Made by a program: the position numbers and the translations under genes
NCBI RefSeq assembly: GCF_000013365.1
Contig: NC_007778.1
Coordinates: forward strand, 3,658,001-3,722,000
Direction: 5' to 3'
DNA: 64,000 nucleotides
Source of the DNA: Rhodopseudomonas palustris HaA2
Lineage (GTDB): Bacteria > Pseudomonadota > Alphaproteobacteria > Rhizobiales > Xanthobacteraceae
The notes under the pieces: generated by a model
Told to the model about the DNA's origin: nothing
The model's database searches: none
Seen by the model: only the letters and a program-made list of their open reading frames with translations
Shown here: piece by piece, positions 27,661 through 36,421 of the stretch
Numbering within the stretch: position 1 is the first letter of the stretch
Layout: the number at the start of each line of letters is the position of its first letter

Positions 27661-28437
27661 CTACCAGCTGATGGCGTAGCTGCCGGTGTACGGGCTGCCG
27701 CCGGGCAGCACGTTGCCGGTGCCGAGCAATTCTTGCAGCGCCGGGATGTTCGCCGTCGTCGACGTGCCGCGGCCGCTCCAGCCGATGCCGTTGGACGAGA
27801 CGCTGAATTCGTTGGTGGTCCGCACCAGGCCCGGATCGTCGATCGCGGTGATCTTCATTTTGCCCTGCTGCGCGGCCGACAGCTCGTCCTCGTATCGGGC
27901 GATGACGTCGTTCCAGCCGTCGGACTCCGGCAGCGTGCCGTTCGCCAGCCCGTCCTTCATCCGCGCGATCGCCTCGGGATAAGAGTCGAGCACGGTCGCG
28001 ACGTGCCCCGCCAGAGCGTCGTCGAGCGTCTTGGGCTGGGCGTCGTACAGGCTCTGCAGCGTCTGCACCACATGGTAGACGTTCTGCTCCGCCGTGCTCA
28101 GACCCGCGGTTTGAAAATCCTTCGGCAGCGGAAGCTGGGCGATCTTGCCGTCGCGCACCAGCGCGCGGACCTGATCGTCGGCGACGCCCATTGCGGCATT
28201 GGCGAAGGTGCCGGAAGCCGCCATCGTCTTGATCATCGCGATCGCGCTCGCCCCCGACGGCAGCGTGCCCGCGGACGAATAAGTGAGCAGCGTGGACGCC
28301 GCAGCGCCGCCCGCGCCGGTCCCGACCGGACCGGGGGCTGCAGATCCGCTCGCGGCACGGCCGGCCGCGCCGGCCCGCGCGAGGAGCTGCACCGCGGTCA
28401 GATCGGACTGATAGGATATCGAGCTGCCGATACGCAT
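27661..28437 (-). CDS. Unknown protein, 258 residues
   Basis: Start ATG with GAGGG upstream; the frame has normal local codon use. The N-terminus MRIGSSISYQSD is hydrophilic and followed by a Gly/Ala/Ser-rich low-complexity stretch (about residues 23-60), then a helical middle and a Gly/Ser-rich, beta-like C-terminus ending GGSPYTGSYAISW. There is no classical signal peptide or membrane helix; the pattern resembles proteins exported without a cleaved signal, but I cannot name a family. It converges on the His-rich gene (21 bases apart) and is divergent from the chagasin-type inhibitor gene. Confidence 0.6.
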   Translation of the reverse strand: MRIGSSISYQSDLTAVQLLARAGAAGRAASGSAAPGPVGTGAGGAAASTLLTYSSAGTLPSGASAIAMIKTMAASGTFANAAMGVADDQVRALVRDGKIAQLPLPKDFQTAGLSTAEQNVYHVVQTLQSLYDAQPKTLDDALAGHVATVLDSYPEAIARMKDGLANGTLPESDGWNDVIARYEDELSAAQQGKMKITAIDDPGLVRTTNEFSVSSNGIGWSGRGTSTTANIPALQELLGTGNVLPGGSPYTGSYAISW

Positions 28438-28503
28438 CTTGAAGCCCTCGCGATCTCGTGCAGCATCTTCTGGCGTCGGTTAATTCAATGATAAGGATTT
28501 TCA

Positions 28504-28959
28504 ATGTTTGCAGAATATTTCCAGCCGGGCGGTAACGGATTCCCGATCGATCGCGCCGGCAGGCGCCGCCTCGTGGTCGCGCTGCTCGCAGGCGCGGCGC
28601 TGATCGTGCTGCCCGGCCCGCTCCGCGCCGACGACACCGCCGAAACGTTGCGTCTGCCGGTCGGTGGCGAAGCCGGCTTCGCACTCGAGGAAAATCCCTC
28701 GACCGGCTATCGCTGGCATCTCGACACCGCAGCGAGCAGCCGGCTGGCGCTGATCGACGTATCCGATGCCGGCTACGTCCAGAACCGCAGCGGCGACGCG
28801 GTGCACCAGCCGATGGTCGGCGTCCCCGGCACGCGCAGCTTTCGCATCGTCGCCCGCCAGCCCGGGACCGCGATCGCGGTGTTCGCTTACTTGCGCGACT
28901 GGGAGAAGCTCGGGCCGGTGCAACGCCACACGGTGACGGTCGACATCAGCCCGCGCTGA
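28504..28959 (+). CDS. Chagasin-type cysteine protease inhibitor (I42)
   Basis: A 151-residue exported protein. After a hydrophobic signal (about 22-40, ending LRAD) the three inhibitory loops of the I42 family are all present: NPSTGYRW (64-71), GVPGTRSF (106-113) and RDWE (131-134). Such proteins block papain-like cysteine proteases by inserting the three loops into the active-site cleft. The target is unknown; it could be an endogenous or a foreign protease. The last 14 bases overlap, tail to tail, the end of the cupin gene on the other strand. AAGGA precedes the ATG. Confidence 0.85.
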   Translation: MFAEYFQPGGNGFPIDRAGRRRLVVALLAGAALIVLPGPLRADDTAETLRLPVGGEAGFALEENPSTGYRWHLDTAASSRLALIDVSDAGYVQNRSGDAVHQPMVGVPGTRSFRIVARQPGTAIAVFAYLRDWEKLGPVQRHTVTVDISPR

Positions 28960-29449
28960 TCGCCGTCGTCTCACCCTGGCCGATGCGGATGAACGCCGCC
29001 ACCGCCGCGTCGCTCCGCAATGCCGCGAGATCGCCCTCGCCCGGCAATTGCGGCCGGTCGCGCTCGGCATTCACCACGCAGAGAAAGCCGAGGCAGTCGC
29101 CGGCATTGGCGCGGAACTGATGCCAGCTCATCGGCGGAATGAACACCAGGTCGCCGGCGGCGACGTCGCTGATCGTGGCGCCGACCAGGCATTGTCCCTT
29201 GCCGCGATGGATCATCACCGCATGGACATGGGCGTGCCGCTCCAGCGTCGAATAGCCGCCCTCGGCGACTTCGAAATAGCGCCATTCGCAGGCGAGATTC
29301 GCGTCCGCGAACAGCACCTGCCGGCTCACGTCGCAAAACGGCGCGGTGTCCGCCTGCTTGTATTGCATCGGTTCGACGCCGTCCCAGCGCCCGGGCGCAA
29401 TCTGCTTGCGCACGCCGGGCTGCTCGCTCTTGGTCTCGTCATGCGCCAT
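28946..29449 (-). CDS. Cupin-domain protein beside RuBisCO-like protein gene
   Basis: A 167-residue single-domain cupin. Motif 1 is the ERHAHVHAVMIHRGKG block, with three histidines, and motif 2 is GDLVFIPPMSWHQFRA, so a metal site is likely. The start at 29449 has GGAGG upstream and overlaps the 3' end of the RuBisCO-like protein gene by 11 bases. In Rhodospirillum rubrum a cupin works directly after the RuBisCO-like enzyme, converting methylthioxylulose 5-phosphate to deoxyxylulose 5-phosphate. The neighbourhood makes the same job the leading hypothesis here, but that is inference. Confidence 0.8.
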   Translation of the reverse strand: MAHDETKSEQPGVRKQIAPGRWDGVEPMQYKQADTAPFCDVSRQVLFADANLACEWRYFEVAEGGYSTLERHAHVHAVMIHRGKGQCLVGATISDVAAGDLVFIPPMSWHQFRANAGDCLGFLCVVNAERDRPQLPGEGDLAALRSDAAVAAFIRIGQGETTAISAG

Positions 29450-30542
29450 GGGCTGCGACCTCCGCGACAAAGCGCGCCGCCTCTGCACCGAGGTTTTCGC
29501 GCGCGGCGAGCAGGCTGCCGCCGATCAGCAGCATCACGTCACGGCCGTAGAAAGACAACAGCTCCTCGACCCGATCGATCGCGATGCCGCCCGCGGGCAC
29601 CGGCAGGCACGGCTTCAGCCCGCCCCAGTCGCCGCGCGCCGCATCAGCCAATGCGCGGCAGGTTTCGGGCGTGTAGGCGAACCGCCCGCCGGCATGCGGA
29701 AACACCGTGGCGTCGGCGCCGAGCAGCCGGAACAGTTTTCCGAGCAGCAGCGGCGGCGCGATCCTGGTCGCGCCCGACAGCGCCGGATGCGCCAGCACGA
29801 CCAGCCCCTCCGCCTCCCTGGCGATCACATGGAAGTTCGACAGCCCGACGATCATCGGCATCATCATCAGCGCCGGGATGGTCTCGGCGCGGATCAGATC
29901 GAGCTGACGCCGCATCTCGTCGAGCGAGCCGGAGACGTGCGGCGCATACAGCGCCCGCCGTCCGCTCGCCTGGTTGGCGGCATCCACCGCGCGGCCGACC
30001 GCCGCGATCCGCGCAGCGAACGGGCTGTAGGCCTGATCGGCAAGGCCGTGATCGTCCTTGATCAGGTCGACGCCACCTTCGGCGAGTTGCCGCGCGATCG
30101 CGGCCAGTGCCGCGGGCGCGAGCCCCTGCGGCTTCAGCGCCGAGGCGGTCAGCGCCCGCCGGTGCACGCCGGTCCGCGCACGGATGCCGTCGAGGCCGAG
30201 CTTCGGCCCGCCGAACGCGGCGAGATAGGCCGGCGGCAATTCGACATCGACCAGCGCCACGTCGGGCTGAATCGAGGCGTTGCCGAACAGCATGTTGAGC
30301 AATTGCCCGGGCTCGGCCGGCGCCGTCGCCGCGGCCAGCGCGACCCGCACCGCGTAGCGGCCCGCCCCGATCTGGTCGATCAGCGCGACCCGTCCGACGA
30401 TGGCGTCGCGCACCCACGGATCGCCGATCGCGTCGAGCGGGCATTCGACGCTCTGCTCGATCGCGAGCCCCTGCGCGCGATCGGCGATCCGCGAAGGCTC
30501 GCTGGTCACACGATAGGTCGCGATGATTCGATCGTCCGTCAT
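29439..30542 (-). CDS. RuBisCO-like protein (form IV)
   Basis: A 367-residue RuBisCO-like protein. SALKPQGL (134-141) corresponds to the KPxxG loop of RuBisCO and GGVDLIKDDHGL (156-167) to the carbamylated-lysine region: K162 and D164 are kept, but the third metal ligand position is His165 instead of Glu. Loop 6 lacks the usual lysine (HAGGRF at 283-288), so it cannot fix CO2. Form IV proteins isomerise or enolise sugar phosphates, such as 5-methylthioribulose 1-phosphate in methionine salvage. The downstream overlapping cupin gene supports the R. rubrum-type MTA-isoprenoid route. ATG at 30542 is preferred over an upstream GTG at 30590. Confidence 0.88.
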   Translation of the reverse strand: MTDDRIIATYRVTSEPSRIADRAQGLAIEQSVECPLDAIGDPWVRDAIVGRVALIDQIGAGRYAVRVALAAATAPAEPGQLLNMLFGNASIQPDVALVDVELPPAYLAAFGGPKLGLDGIRARTGVHRRALTASALKPQGLAPAALAAIARQLAEGGVDLIKDDHGLADQAYSPFAARIAAVGRAVDAANQASGRRALYAPHVSGSLDEMRRQLDLIRAETIPALMMMPMIVGLSNFHVIAREAEGLVVLAHPALSGATRIAPPLLLGKLFRLLGADATVFPHAGGRFAYTPETCRALADAARGDWGGLKPCLPVPAGGIAIDRVEELLSFYGRDVMLLIGGSLLAARENLGAEAARFVAEVAAHGA

Positions 30543-30620
30543 CCGCTGCCGTCCCGCCGCGCCCCGCCGGCGCGACGGCTTCTCTAGCACAGCCCGGATG
30601 ACAGTGCCGCGATGCGCGCC

Positions 30621-31838
30621 CTACTCCAGCCGCTCGACCTTGCGCAGCGTCGGAAACAGCTTCATCCACAGCAGCGCGACCAGAACGGTGCCGACGCCGC
30701 CCAGCACCGCCGCCGGCATCGCGCCGAACAGCGCCGCGGTGACGCCGCTCTCGAACTGGCCGAGCTGGTTGGAAGCGTTGATGAACAGGAAGTTCACCGC
30801 ACCGACCCGGCCGCGCATATTGTCGGGCGTCGACAGTTGCACCAGCGAGAACCGGATCACGACGCTGACAGTATCCGCCGCACCCATGATCACCAGCGCC
30901 GCGACCGACAGCCACAGCCACCATGACAGAGCGAACACGATGGTCGCCACGCCGAAAACGATCACGGCCTGGAACATCCGCAGCCCGACCCGGCTGGTGA
31001 TGGCATGGCGCGCCAGGAAGATGGTCATCGCCAGCGCCCCGATCGCCGGCGCGGCGCGCAGCAGGCCGAGCCCCCACGGGCCGGTGTGTAGGATATCGCG
31101 CGCATAGATCGGCAGCAATGCGGTGGCGCCGCCGAGCAGCACCGCGAACAGATCGAGCGAGATCGTGCCGAGAATCGCCGGATTGGAGCGGACGAAGCGC
31201 AACCCCGAATACAAATCGTCAATCTCGGTCGAGGGCTCCGTAGGCACCGGCCGCGCCACCACGACCAGCGGCATCAGCACGCTGCCCGCGATCCAGAACC
31301 CCGCCATCATCACATAAGGCAGCCCCGGCGCGAACGCATAAGCAAAGCCGCCGAGCGCCGGCCCGGTGATCATTGCGAGCTGCGCGAACCCGGTCGAGGT
31401 CGCGGTCGCCCGCTGCAGCGTGCCGTCCGGCACCACCGACGGCAGCAGCGCCGCCACGGCCGGGCTCTCGAACGAGGTGGCAATGCCGACCAGCGTCATC
31501 GCGACGAAGATCTGCGGCACCGTCAGCCAGCCGCCATAGGTGCCGACGGCGAGGAACACCGCGGTCAGCCCTTCCACGATCTGGCACAGCTGCACCACCC
31601 GCTTGCGGTCGAACCGGTCGACGGCGTGGCCGGCGACGAACACCAGCAGCGCGGTCGGGATGAACTGCACCAGTCCGATCATGCCGAGCGCGAACGCGCT
31701 CGAGGTCATGTCGTAGACCTGCCAGCCCACCGCCACCGCCGCAATCTGGCTGGCGAAGCGGGAGGACGTCCGTGCGCCGAGATAGATCGCAAAGGCGCGG
31801 TGCCGCAGCAGCGAGCCGGAAGCGGCGAGCGTGGTCAT
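30621..31838 (-). CDS. MFS exporter (EntS-like, MFS_3)
   Basis: About 405 residues with some 12 hydrophobic segments. The N-terminal half contains FASQIAAVAVGWQVYDMTSS and the A-loop DRFDRKRVVQLCQ, both typical of the EntS/MFS_3 exporters; NMRGRVGAVNFLFINASNQLG is the equivalent second-half loop. It should export a small molecule or drug by proton antiport; the substrate is unknown. The open frame runs 92 codons further upstream, but that stretch is Arg-rich and unlike the family, so I start at the ATG at 31838 although no strong ribosome site is visible there. Confidence 0.85.
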   Translation of the reverse strand: MTTLAASGSLLRHRAFAIYLGARTSSRFASQIAAVAVGWQVYDMTSSAFALGMIGLVQFIPTALLVFVAGHAVDRFDRKRVVQLCQIVEGLTAVFLAVGTYGGWLTVPQIFVAMTLVGIATSFESPAVAALLPSVVPDGTLQRATATSTGFAQLAMITGPALGGFAYAFAPGLPYVMMAGFWIAGSVLMPLVVVARPVPTEPSTEIDDLYSGLRFVRSNPAILGTISLDLFAVLLGGATALLPIYARDILHTGPWGLGLLRAAPAIGALAMTIFLARHAITSRVGLRMFQAVIVFGVATIVFALSWWLWLSVAALVIMGAADTVSVVIRFSLVQLSTPDNMRGRVGAVNFLFINASNQLGQFESGVTAALFGAMPAAVLGGVGTVLVALLWMKLFPTLRKVERLE

Positions 31839-32056
31839 ACGGGCGCGCACCGGGCGGGGGCGCGAAGCGACGGTGGGATCATCGCCAATGCCATGGCCCG
31901 CGGTGCGGCGAGCGTCAAGTCGATCGCCGGCACGCCTGCCCCCCTGCGAGCGCGTAGCGCGCCGCTGACGCATCCTGATCACAAAGTCGGAGACCGCTTC
32001 CACCCGATCCGCGCTGGTCACCGCGCCCGGCATCGGCATAATGGCGTGGGGGACTG

Positions 32057-33307
32057 ATGCTGCAACTGCAATCTGCTTTCGGAATTGTCGCGCTGCTGAT
32101 GCTGGCCTGGGCATTCGGCGAACATCGTGACCGCGTGTCGCTGCGCCGGATCGTGGTCGGGCTCGCGGTGACGCTCGGCACCGCCGCGCTGATGCTGAAG
32201 CTGCCCGGCGCCGCGCACGCCTTCGGCGTCATCAACGAGGCGGTCGGTGTGATCGGTGCGGCGACCCGCGCCGGCACCTCGTTCGCGTTCGGCTATCTCG
32301 GCGGCGGCACGGCCCCGTTCGACATCAAGGCGCCGGGCGCGGAATTCATCCTCGCCTTCCAGGCGCTGCCGGTGGTGCTGGTGATGAGCGTGCTCACCAC
32401 GCTGTTGTTCTACTGGAAGATCCTGCCGCCGATCGTGCACGGCATGTCATGGCTGCTGGAGCGCACGCTCGGCGTCGGCGGCGCGGTGGGGCTGTCGACC
32501 GCCGCCAACGTGTTTCTCGGCATGGTCGAGGCGCCTTTGTTCATCCGGCCGTATCTGGCGCAGCTCACCCGCAGCGAATTATTCCTGGTGATGACCGGCG
32601 GCATGGCCGGGATCGCCGGCACCGTGCTGGTGCTGTACGCCACCCTGCTGGCGCCGCATTTGCCCGACGCCGCGGCGCATTTCGTCATCGCCTCGGTGCT
32701 CGGCGCGCCGGCGGCGATCCTGGTCAGCCTGATCATGGTGCCCGAAACCGAGCCGCGCGCCACCGGCGGCGCGCTGGCCGATCCGGAGCGGATCGCCGTC
32801 AGCAGCATGGACGCCGTAGTCAAAGGCACCGCGGCGGGCCTCGAACTGCTGCTCAACATCGTCGCCATGCTGATCGTGCTGGTGGCGCTGGTGTATCTCG
32901 CCAACGCGGTGCTCGGCCTGCTGCCCGATCTCGGCGGCGCGCCGATCTCGCTGCAGCGAATGCTCGGCTATGCGATGGCGCCGGTGTGCTGGCTGCTCGG
33001 CCTGCCGTGGCCCCAGGCCGTCACCGCCGGTTCGCTGATGGGCATCAAGACGGTGCTCAACGAACTGATCGCTTATGTCGAACTGTCGAAACTCGCGCCC
33101 GACGCGCTCGATCCGCGCTCGCGGCTGATCATGCTGTATGCGATGTGCGGCTTCGCCAATTTCGGCAGCCTCGGCATCATGCTCGGCGGCCTGACCGCGA
33201 TGGCCCCGCAGCGTCGCGCGGAGATCGCCTCGCTCGGGCTGAAGTCGATCGTGTCGGGGACGCTGACCACCTGCCTGATGGGCGCGGTGGTCGGCGTAAT
33301 GACCTGA
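32057..33307 (+). CDS. nupC: Concentrative nucleoside transporter (NupC family)
   Basis: A 416-residue inner-membrane protein of the CNT family. The inverted re-entrant regions are visible: VGLSTAANVFLGMVEAPLFI (about 148-167) and GSLMGIKTVLNELIAYVELS (about 325-344), and YAMCGFANFGSLGIMLGG ends the second half. It imports nucleosides with protons or sodium. GGGGGA lies upstream of the ATG. The gene is divergent from the MFS exporter and convergent with the large GGDEF-EAL gene 14 bases away. Confidence 0.92.
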   Translation: MLQLQSAFGIVALLMLAWAFGEHRDRVSLRRIVVGLAVTLGTAALMLKLPGAAHAFGVINEAVGVIGAATRAGTSFAFGYLGGGTAPFDIKAPGAEFILAFQALPVVLVMSVLTTLLFYWKILPPIVHGMSWLLERTLGVGGAVGLSTAANVFLGMVEAPLFIRPYLAQLTRSELFLVMTGGMAGIAGTVLVLYATLLAPHLPDAAAHFVIASVLGAPAAILVSLIMVPETEPRATGGALADPERIAVSSMDAVVKGTAAGLELLLNIVAMLIVLVALVYLANAVLGLLPDLGGAPISLQRMLGYAMAPVCWLLGLPWPQAVTAGSLMGIKTVLNELIAYVELSKLAPDALDPRSRLIMLYAMCGFANFGSLGIMLGGLTAMAPQRRAEIASLGLKSIVSGTLTTCLMGAVVGVMT

Positions 33308-33320
33308 GCCGACGCCGGCG

Positions 33321-35939
33321 CTAACCCAGCCGCCGCATGGCGGCGGCGCGAAGCTCGGGCAATGCCGGGATCGGCGCGCCGGCGACGCGCTTCGACATCG
33401 CCGCGCCTCGCCGGGCACTGTAGTCGACCAGCCAGAGTTCGAAGGCCGCCGGCGTCAGCGCCGGGGCGTAGAGGAATCCCTGGACGGCATCGCATCCCAG
33501 TTCCGCCAGCAAGGCGAATTGCTCGTCGGTTTCCACGCCTTCGGCGATCACGCTGAGTTGCAGGCTCTGGCCGACCCGAACCACCGCGGTCACCACCGCC
33601 CGCGCGCTGGACTGGTGCGCGATGTCGCGCATGAAGCCGCGGTCGATCTTCAATTCGCGGATCGGCAGTTGCGCAAGCTGGCTGAGACTGGAATAGCCGG
33701 TGCCGAAATCATCGAGCGACAATCCGACACCGAGCCTGCGCAGCGCGTTCATGGTCTCGATCGCCAGCGAACGTTCGTTCTGGATCACGCCCTCGGTCAC
33801 TTCGAGCATCAGCACCTCCGGCGGCAGGCGGAGCTCGGCGAGAATATCCGACACCAAATCGGCCAGATTCGGATTCTGGAAATTGATCGGCGACAGGTTG
33901 ACGGAGACGCAAGGAATATCGAGCCCCAGCGCGCGCCACGCCGCCATCTGCCGGCAAGCGGCGCGGATCGACCACAGCGCGACCTGTTCGATCAGCCCGC
34001 ACTCTTCGGCCAGCGGAATGAACTTCGCCGGCGACACCGCGCCGAGCACGGGATCGTTCCAGCGCGCCAGCGCCTCGACGCCGTGGATGGCGCCGTCGCG
34101 GGTCCCGATCTGCGGCTGATAGTGCAGCTCGAGCAAATCGAACGTGATGGCGTTGCGCAACGCCGCGCTGTAGGCCATCCGTTCCTCGGCCGCGCCGTTC
34201 ATGTCTTCGCTGAAGAAGCGATAGGTCGAACGGCCGCTGCGCTTGGCCTGGTACATCGCCGTGTCGGCCTGCCTGATCAACACATCGATGTCGGTGGCGT
34301 TGTCCGGATACAGGCTGATGCCGATGCTGGCGGACATCGGCACCTGCCAGGTTCCGATCCCGAGCGGCAACGCCAGGGCCTCGGCAATTCGCGACGCGAC
34401 GAGCCCGGCTTCCGATGCGTTGCGTCCCGGCATCACGATCACGAACTCGTCGCCGCCGAGCCTCGCCAGCATGTCGCACGGCCGAATCTGCTCGCGCAGA
34501 CGCTGTGCGAACGCCACCAGGAAATCGTCGCCGGCGGCATGGCCGAGCGTGTCGTTGACGTCCTTGAAATTGTCGACGTCGAGGAACGCCAGCGCGACGT
34601 GCTGTCCCGGCGGACAGGTCCCGGTCGCCTGGGCGATCAGATCGCGCAGGCGCGCGCGGTTCGGCAGGCCCGTCAGCATGTCGTAATAAGCGAGCCGCGC
34701 GATCTGGGCGCGCGCTTCCTTGCGCTCGATCGCAAGCGCGCCGAGATGCACGCAAGCGTCGACGATCCGCTCGTGCCAGCGGCTGGGCGCGCGGCATTCC
34801 CTGAAATAGAACGCGAAGGTGCCGATCACGCGGCCGTCCTTGGCCTTGATCGGCGACGACCAGCAGGCGCGCAGACCGGCGGCGAGCGGCAGCGCCTTGA
34901 ACGGCTGCCAGCGCGGATCCGTGTCGATGTCGATCGCCAAGACCGGATTGCCGAAATAGGCTGCGGTCCCGCAAGACCCCTTCTCCGGACCGATCGCGAC
35001 GCCGTCCAGAGCGCGGGAGTATTCGTCGGGAAGGCCCGGGCCGCCGAGCGGGCGAACCAACCCGGACTCGATCTGCTGCAGCGAGGACACCACGTCCGGC
35101 GCGATCTTCTCGACGAACCTGCACATCCGGTCCGCGAGCTCGGTGATCGGGATTTCATCGGCCAGTGCGCTCAGCGTCAGTTGCTGCAGCGTCCGCAACT
35201 GCACGGATTCCGAGATGTCGGTCAGCAACGCGACCCCTCGCCCGTCGCGCAGTCCCTTGACCTCGGCGGAGACCCAGATCTCGCCGCCGTCCTTGGCGTA
35301 GAGCAGGATCTGTTGCTCGCTGCCCTCGTCGTCGATGTCGGGCGCCGGGCTCGCGATCGTCCGGCGGTTCGAATGGCGGCCCGCGAGCAATTCACCGGCG
35401 TGCCGGCCCTTCGTCTCCTCGGCGGAGTATCCGAACAGACGCGTGAAGCTCGGGTTGGTATAGATGATGATATCGTCGCGATCCGTGACGAGGACGGCGC
35501 GGCTGGCGCGTTCGGCGACCGTCATCAGCGCCGCAATCCCCTCGCGCTGTTCGACTTCCTGCGTGATGTCCCGGACGAACGCGATGGCGTAATCGCCGCT
35601 CCCGACCTGCGCCCGCGAGACCGACACCGCGGCGCGAACCGCACGACGGTCCTGGCGACCGATGGTGATTTCGAAACCGGCTTGGCCGAGCGGGCGATCG
35701 GGATCGACCGCTGCGAACGCCGCTTGCACGATGCGTGCGCCCAACTCGTCGTGGCCGAGCGCGCCGACAGCCCGGCCGAGCAGCCCGGTCCGGTCCAGCC
35801 CGAACGTCGACTCCGCCGCCGCGTTGACATAGCGCAGGTGACCGTCGTGATCGACGATCACCACGGCATCCCTCGTGCGCTCGAGCGCGGCGAGCCGGAC
35901 GTCGCGATCGTCCGCCGACAAACTATCTCCGACTTCCAT
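33321..35939 (-). CDS. PAS-PAS-GAF-GGDEF-EAL cyclic di-GMP enzyme
   Basis: An 872-residue cytoplasmic sensor enzyme with no membrane segments. Order: PAS (about 15-125), second PAS with NPSFTRLFGYSAEE (about 140-250), GAF (about 265-410), GGDEF with LARLGGDEFVIVM near 490 and EAL with HGVEALARW near 615. Both catalytic signatures are intact, and the DDFGTGYSSLSQL loop needed for phosphodiesterase activity is present, so it could make and break c-di-GMP. The GAF and PAS domains would sense a ligand, light or redox state; none can be named. AGGA lies before the ATG. Confidence 0.92.
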   Translation of the reverse strand: MEVGDSLSADDRDVRLAALERTRDAVVIVDHDGHLRYVNAAAESTFGLDRTGLLGRAVGALGHDELGARIVQAAFAAVDPDRPLGQAGFEITIGRQDRRAVRAAVSVSRAQVGSGDYAIAFVRDITQEVEQREGIAALMTVAERASRAVLVTDRDDIIIYTNPSFTRLFGYSAEETKGRHAGELLAGRHSNRRTIASPAPDIDDEGSEQQILLYAKDGGEIWVSAEVKGLRDGRGVALLTDISESVQLRTLQQLTLSALADEIPITELADRMCRFVEKIAPDVVSSLQQIESGLVRPLGGPGLPDEYSRALDGVAIGPEKGSCGTAAYFGNPVLAIDIDTDPRWQPFKALPLAAGLRACWSSPIKAKDGRVIGTFAFYFRECRAPSRWHERIVDACVHLGALAIERKEARAQIARLAYYDMLTGLPNRARLRDLIAQATGTCPPGQHVALAFLDVDNFKDVNDTLGHAAGDDFLVAFAQRLREQIRPCDMLARLGGDEFVIVMPGRNASEAGLVASRIAEALALPLGIGTWQVPMSASIGISLYPDNATDIDVLIRQADTAMYQAKRSGRSTYRFFSEDMNGAAEERMAYSAALRNAITFDLLELHYQPQIGTRDGAIHGVEALARWNDPVLGAVSPAKFIPLAEECGLIEQVALWSIRAACRQMAAWRALGLDIPCVSVNLSPINFQNPNLADLVSDILAELRLPPEVLMLEVTEGVIQNERSLAIETMNALRRLGVGLSLDDFGTGYSSLSQLAQLPIRELKIDRGFMRDIAHQSSARAVVTAVVRVGQSLQLSVIAEGVETDEQFALLAELGCDAVQGFLYAPALTPAAFELWLVDYSARRGAAMSKRVAGAPIPALPELRAAAMRRLG

Positions 35940-36421
35940 CGTTCAGTCCTGCTACCTGTGGAATCTACTTGGTCACCCGAACGCGATTCAGGCGTCATCG
36001 AACTACGTATCATCTCGAAAAATGAGTATTGAGTTGGTTCGATCGCCGGCTCCACGCCCGGGACGTTTCATCCTTACGAATCCGTTGCCGGCGGCGACGA
36101 AACGGCGCGACCGCCCCACGCACGACCGAAGCGTGAGCGAAGATCGCGGCGCGACGACCGATCGACACCCGATCCGGACGCGCGCGGGCCCGAGGTGACG
36201 ACAGTGACGGCGCCGCAGGTTTGCTCCCGGTTTGCCGCAGGTTTGCCGCAAGCGCCCTCAGAGCAATGTGGCGAAACAGGCGCCCGTCGAGCGACGCCGC
36301 GACCTGCATCGCGGTTGCCGCTAACTACTTGTCGAATATAGCCAAAATGCAAACTCGCCGGACCTCGGGCAATCCTTCGTTTCTCCTCAATGATACCGTC
36401 ACTGTGCAGCCAACGAGCTGA
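35940..36421. other. Gene-free region of about 480 bases
   Basis: Between the divergent GGDEF-EAL gene and the polytopic membrane protein gene I see no convincing coding frame. A short tandem repeat of CGGTTTGCCGCAGGTTTGCC type occurs at about 36215-36250. The region presumably holds promoters for both genes, but I could not assign -35/-10 boxes with confidence. Confidence 0.5.

Noticed and set aside
31839..32114. N-terminal extension of the MFS exporter to 497 residues
   Set aside because: The extra 92 residues are Arg-rich without a membrane helix, unlike any MFS exporter, and would reach over the start of the divergent nupC gene.
33519..36032. 837-codon frame antisense to the GGDEF-EAL gene
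   Set aside because: Long only because of codon bias on the other strand; Arg/Asp/His-rich with no motif.
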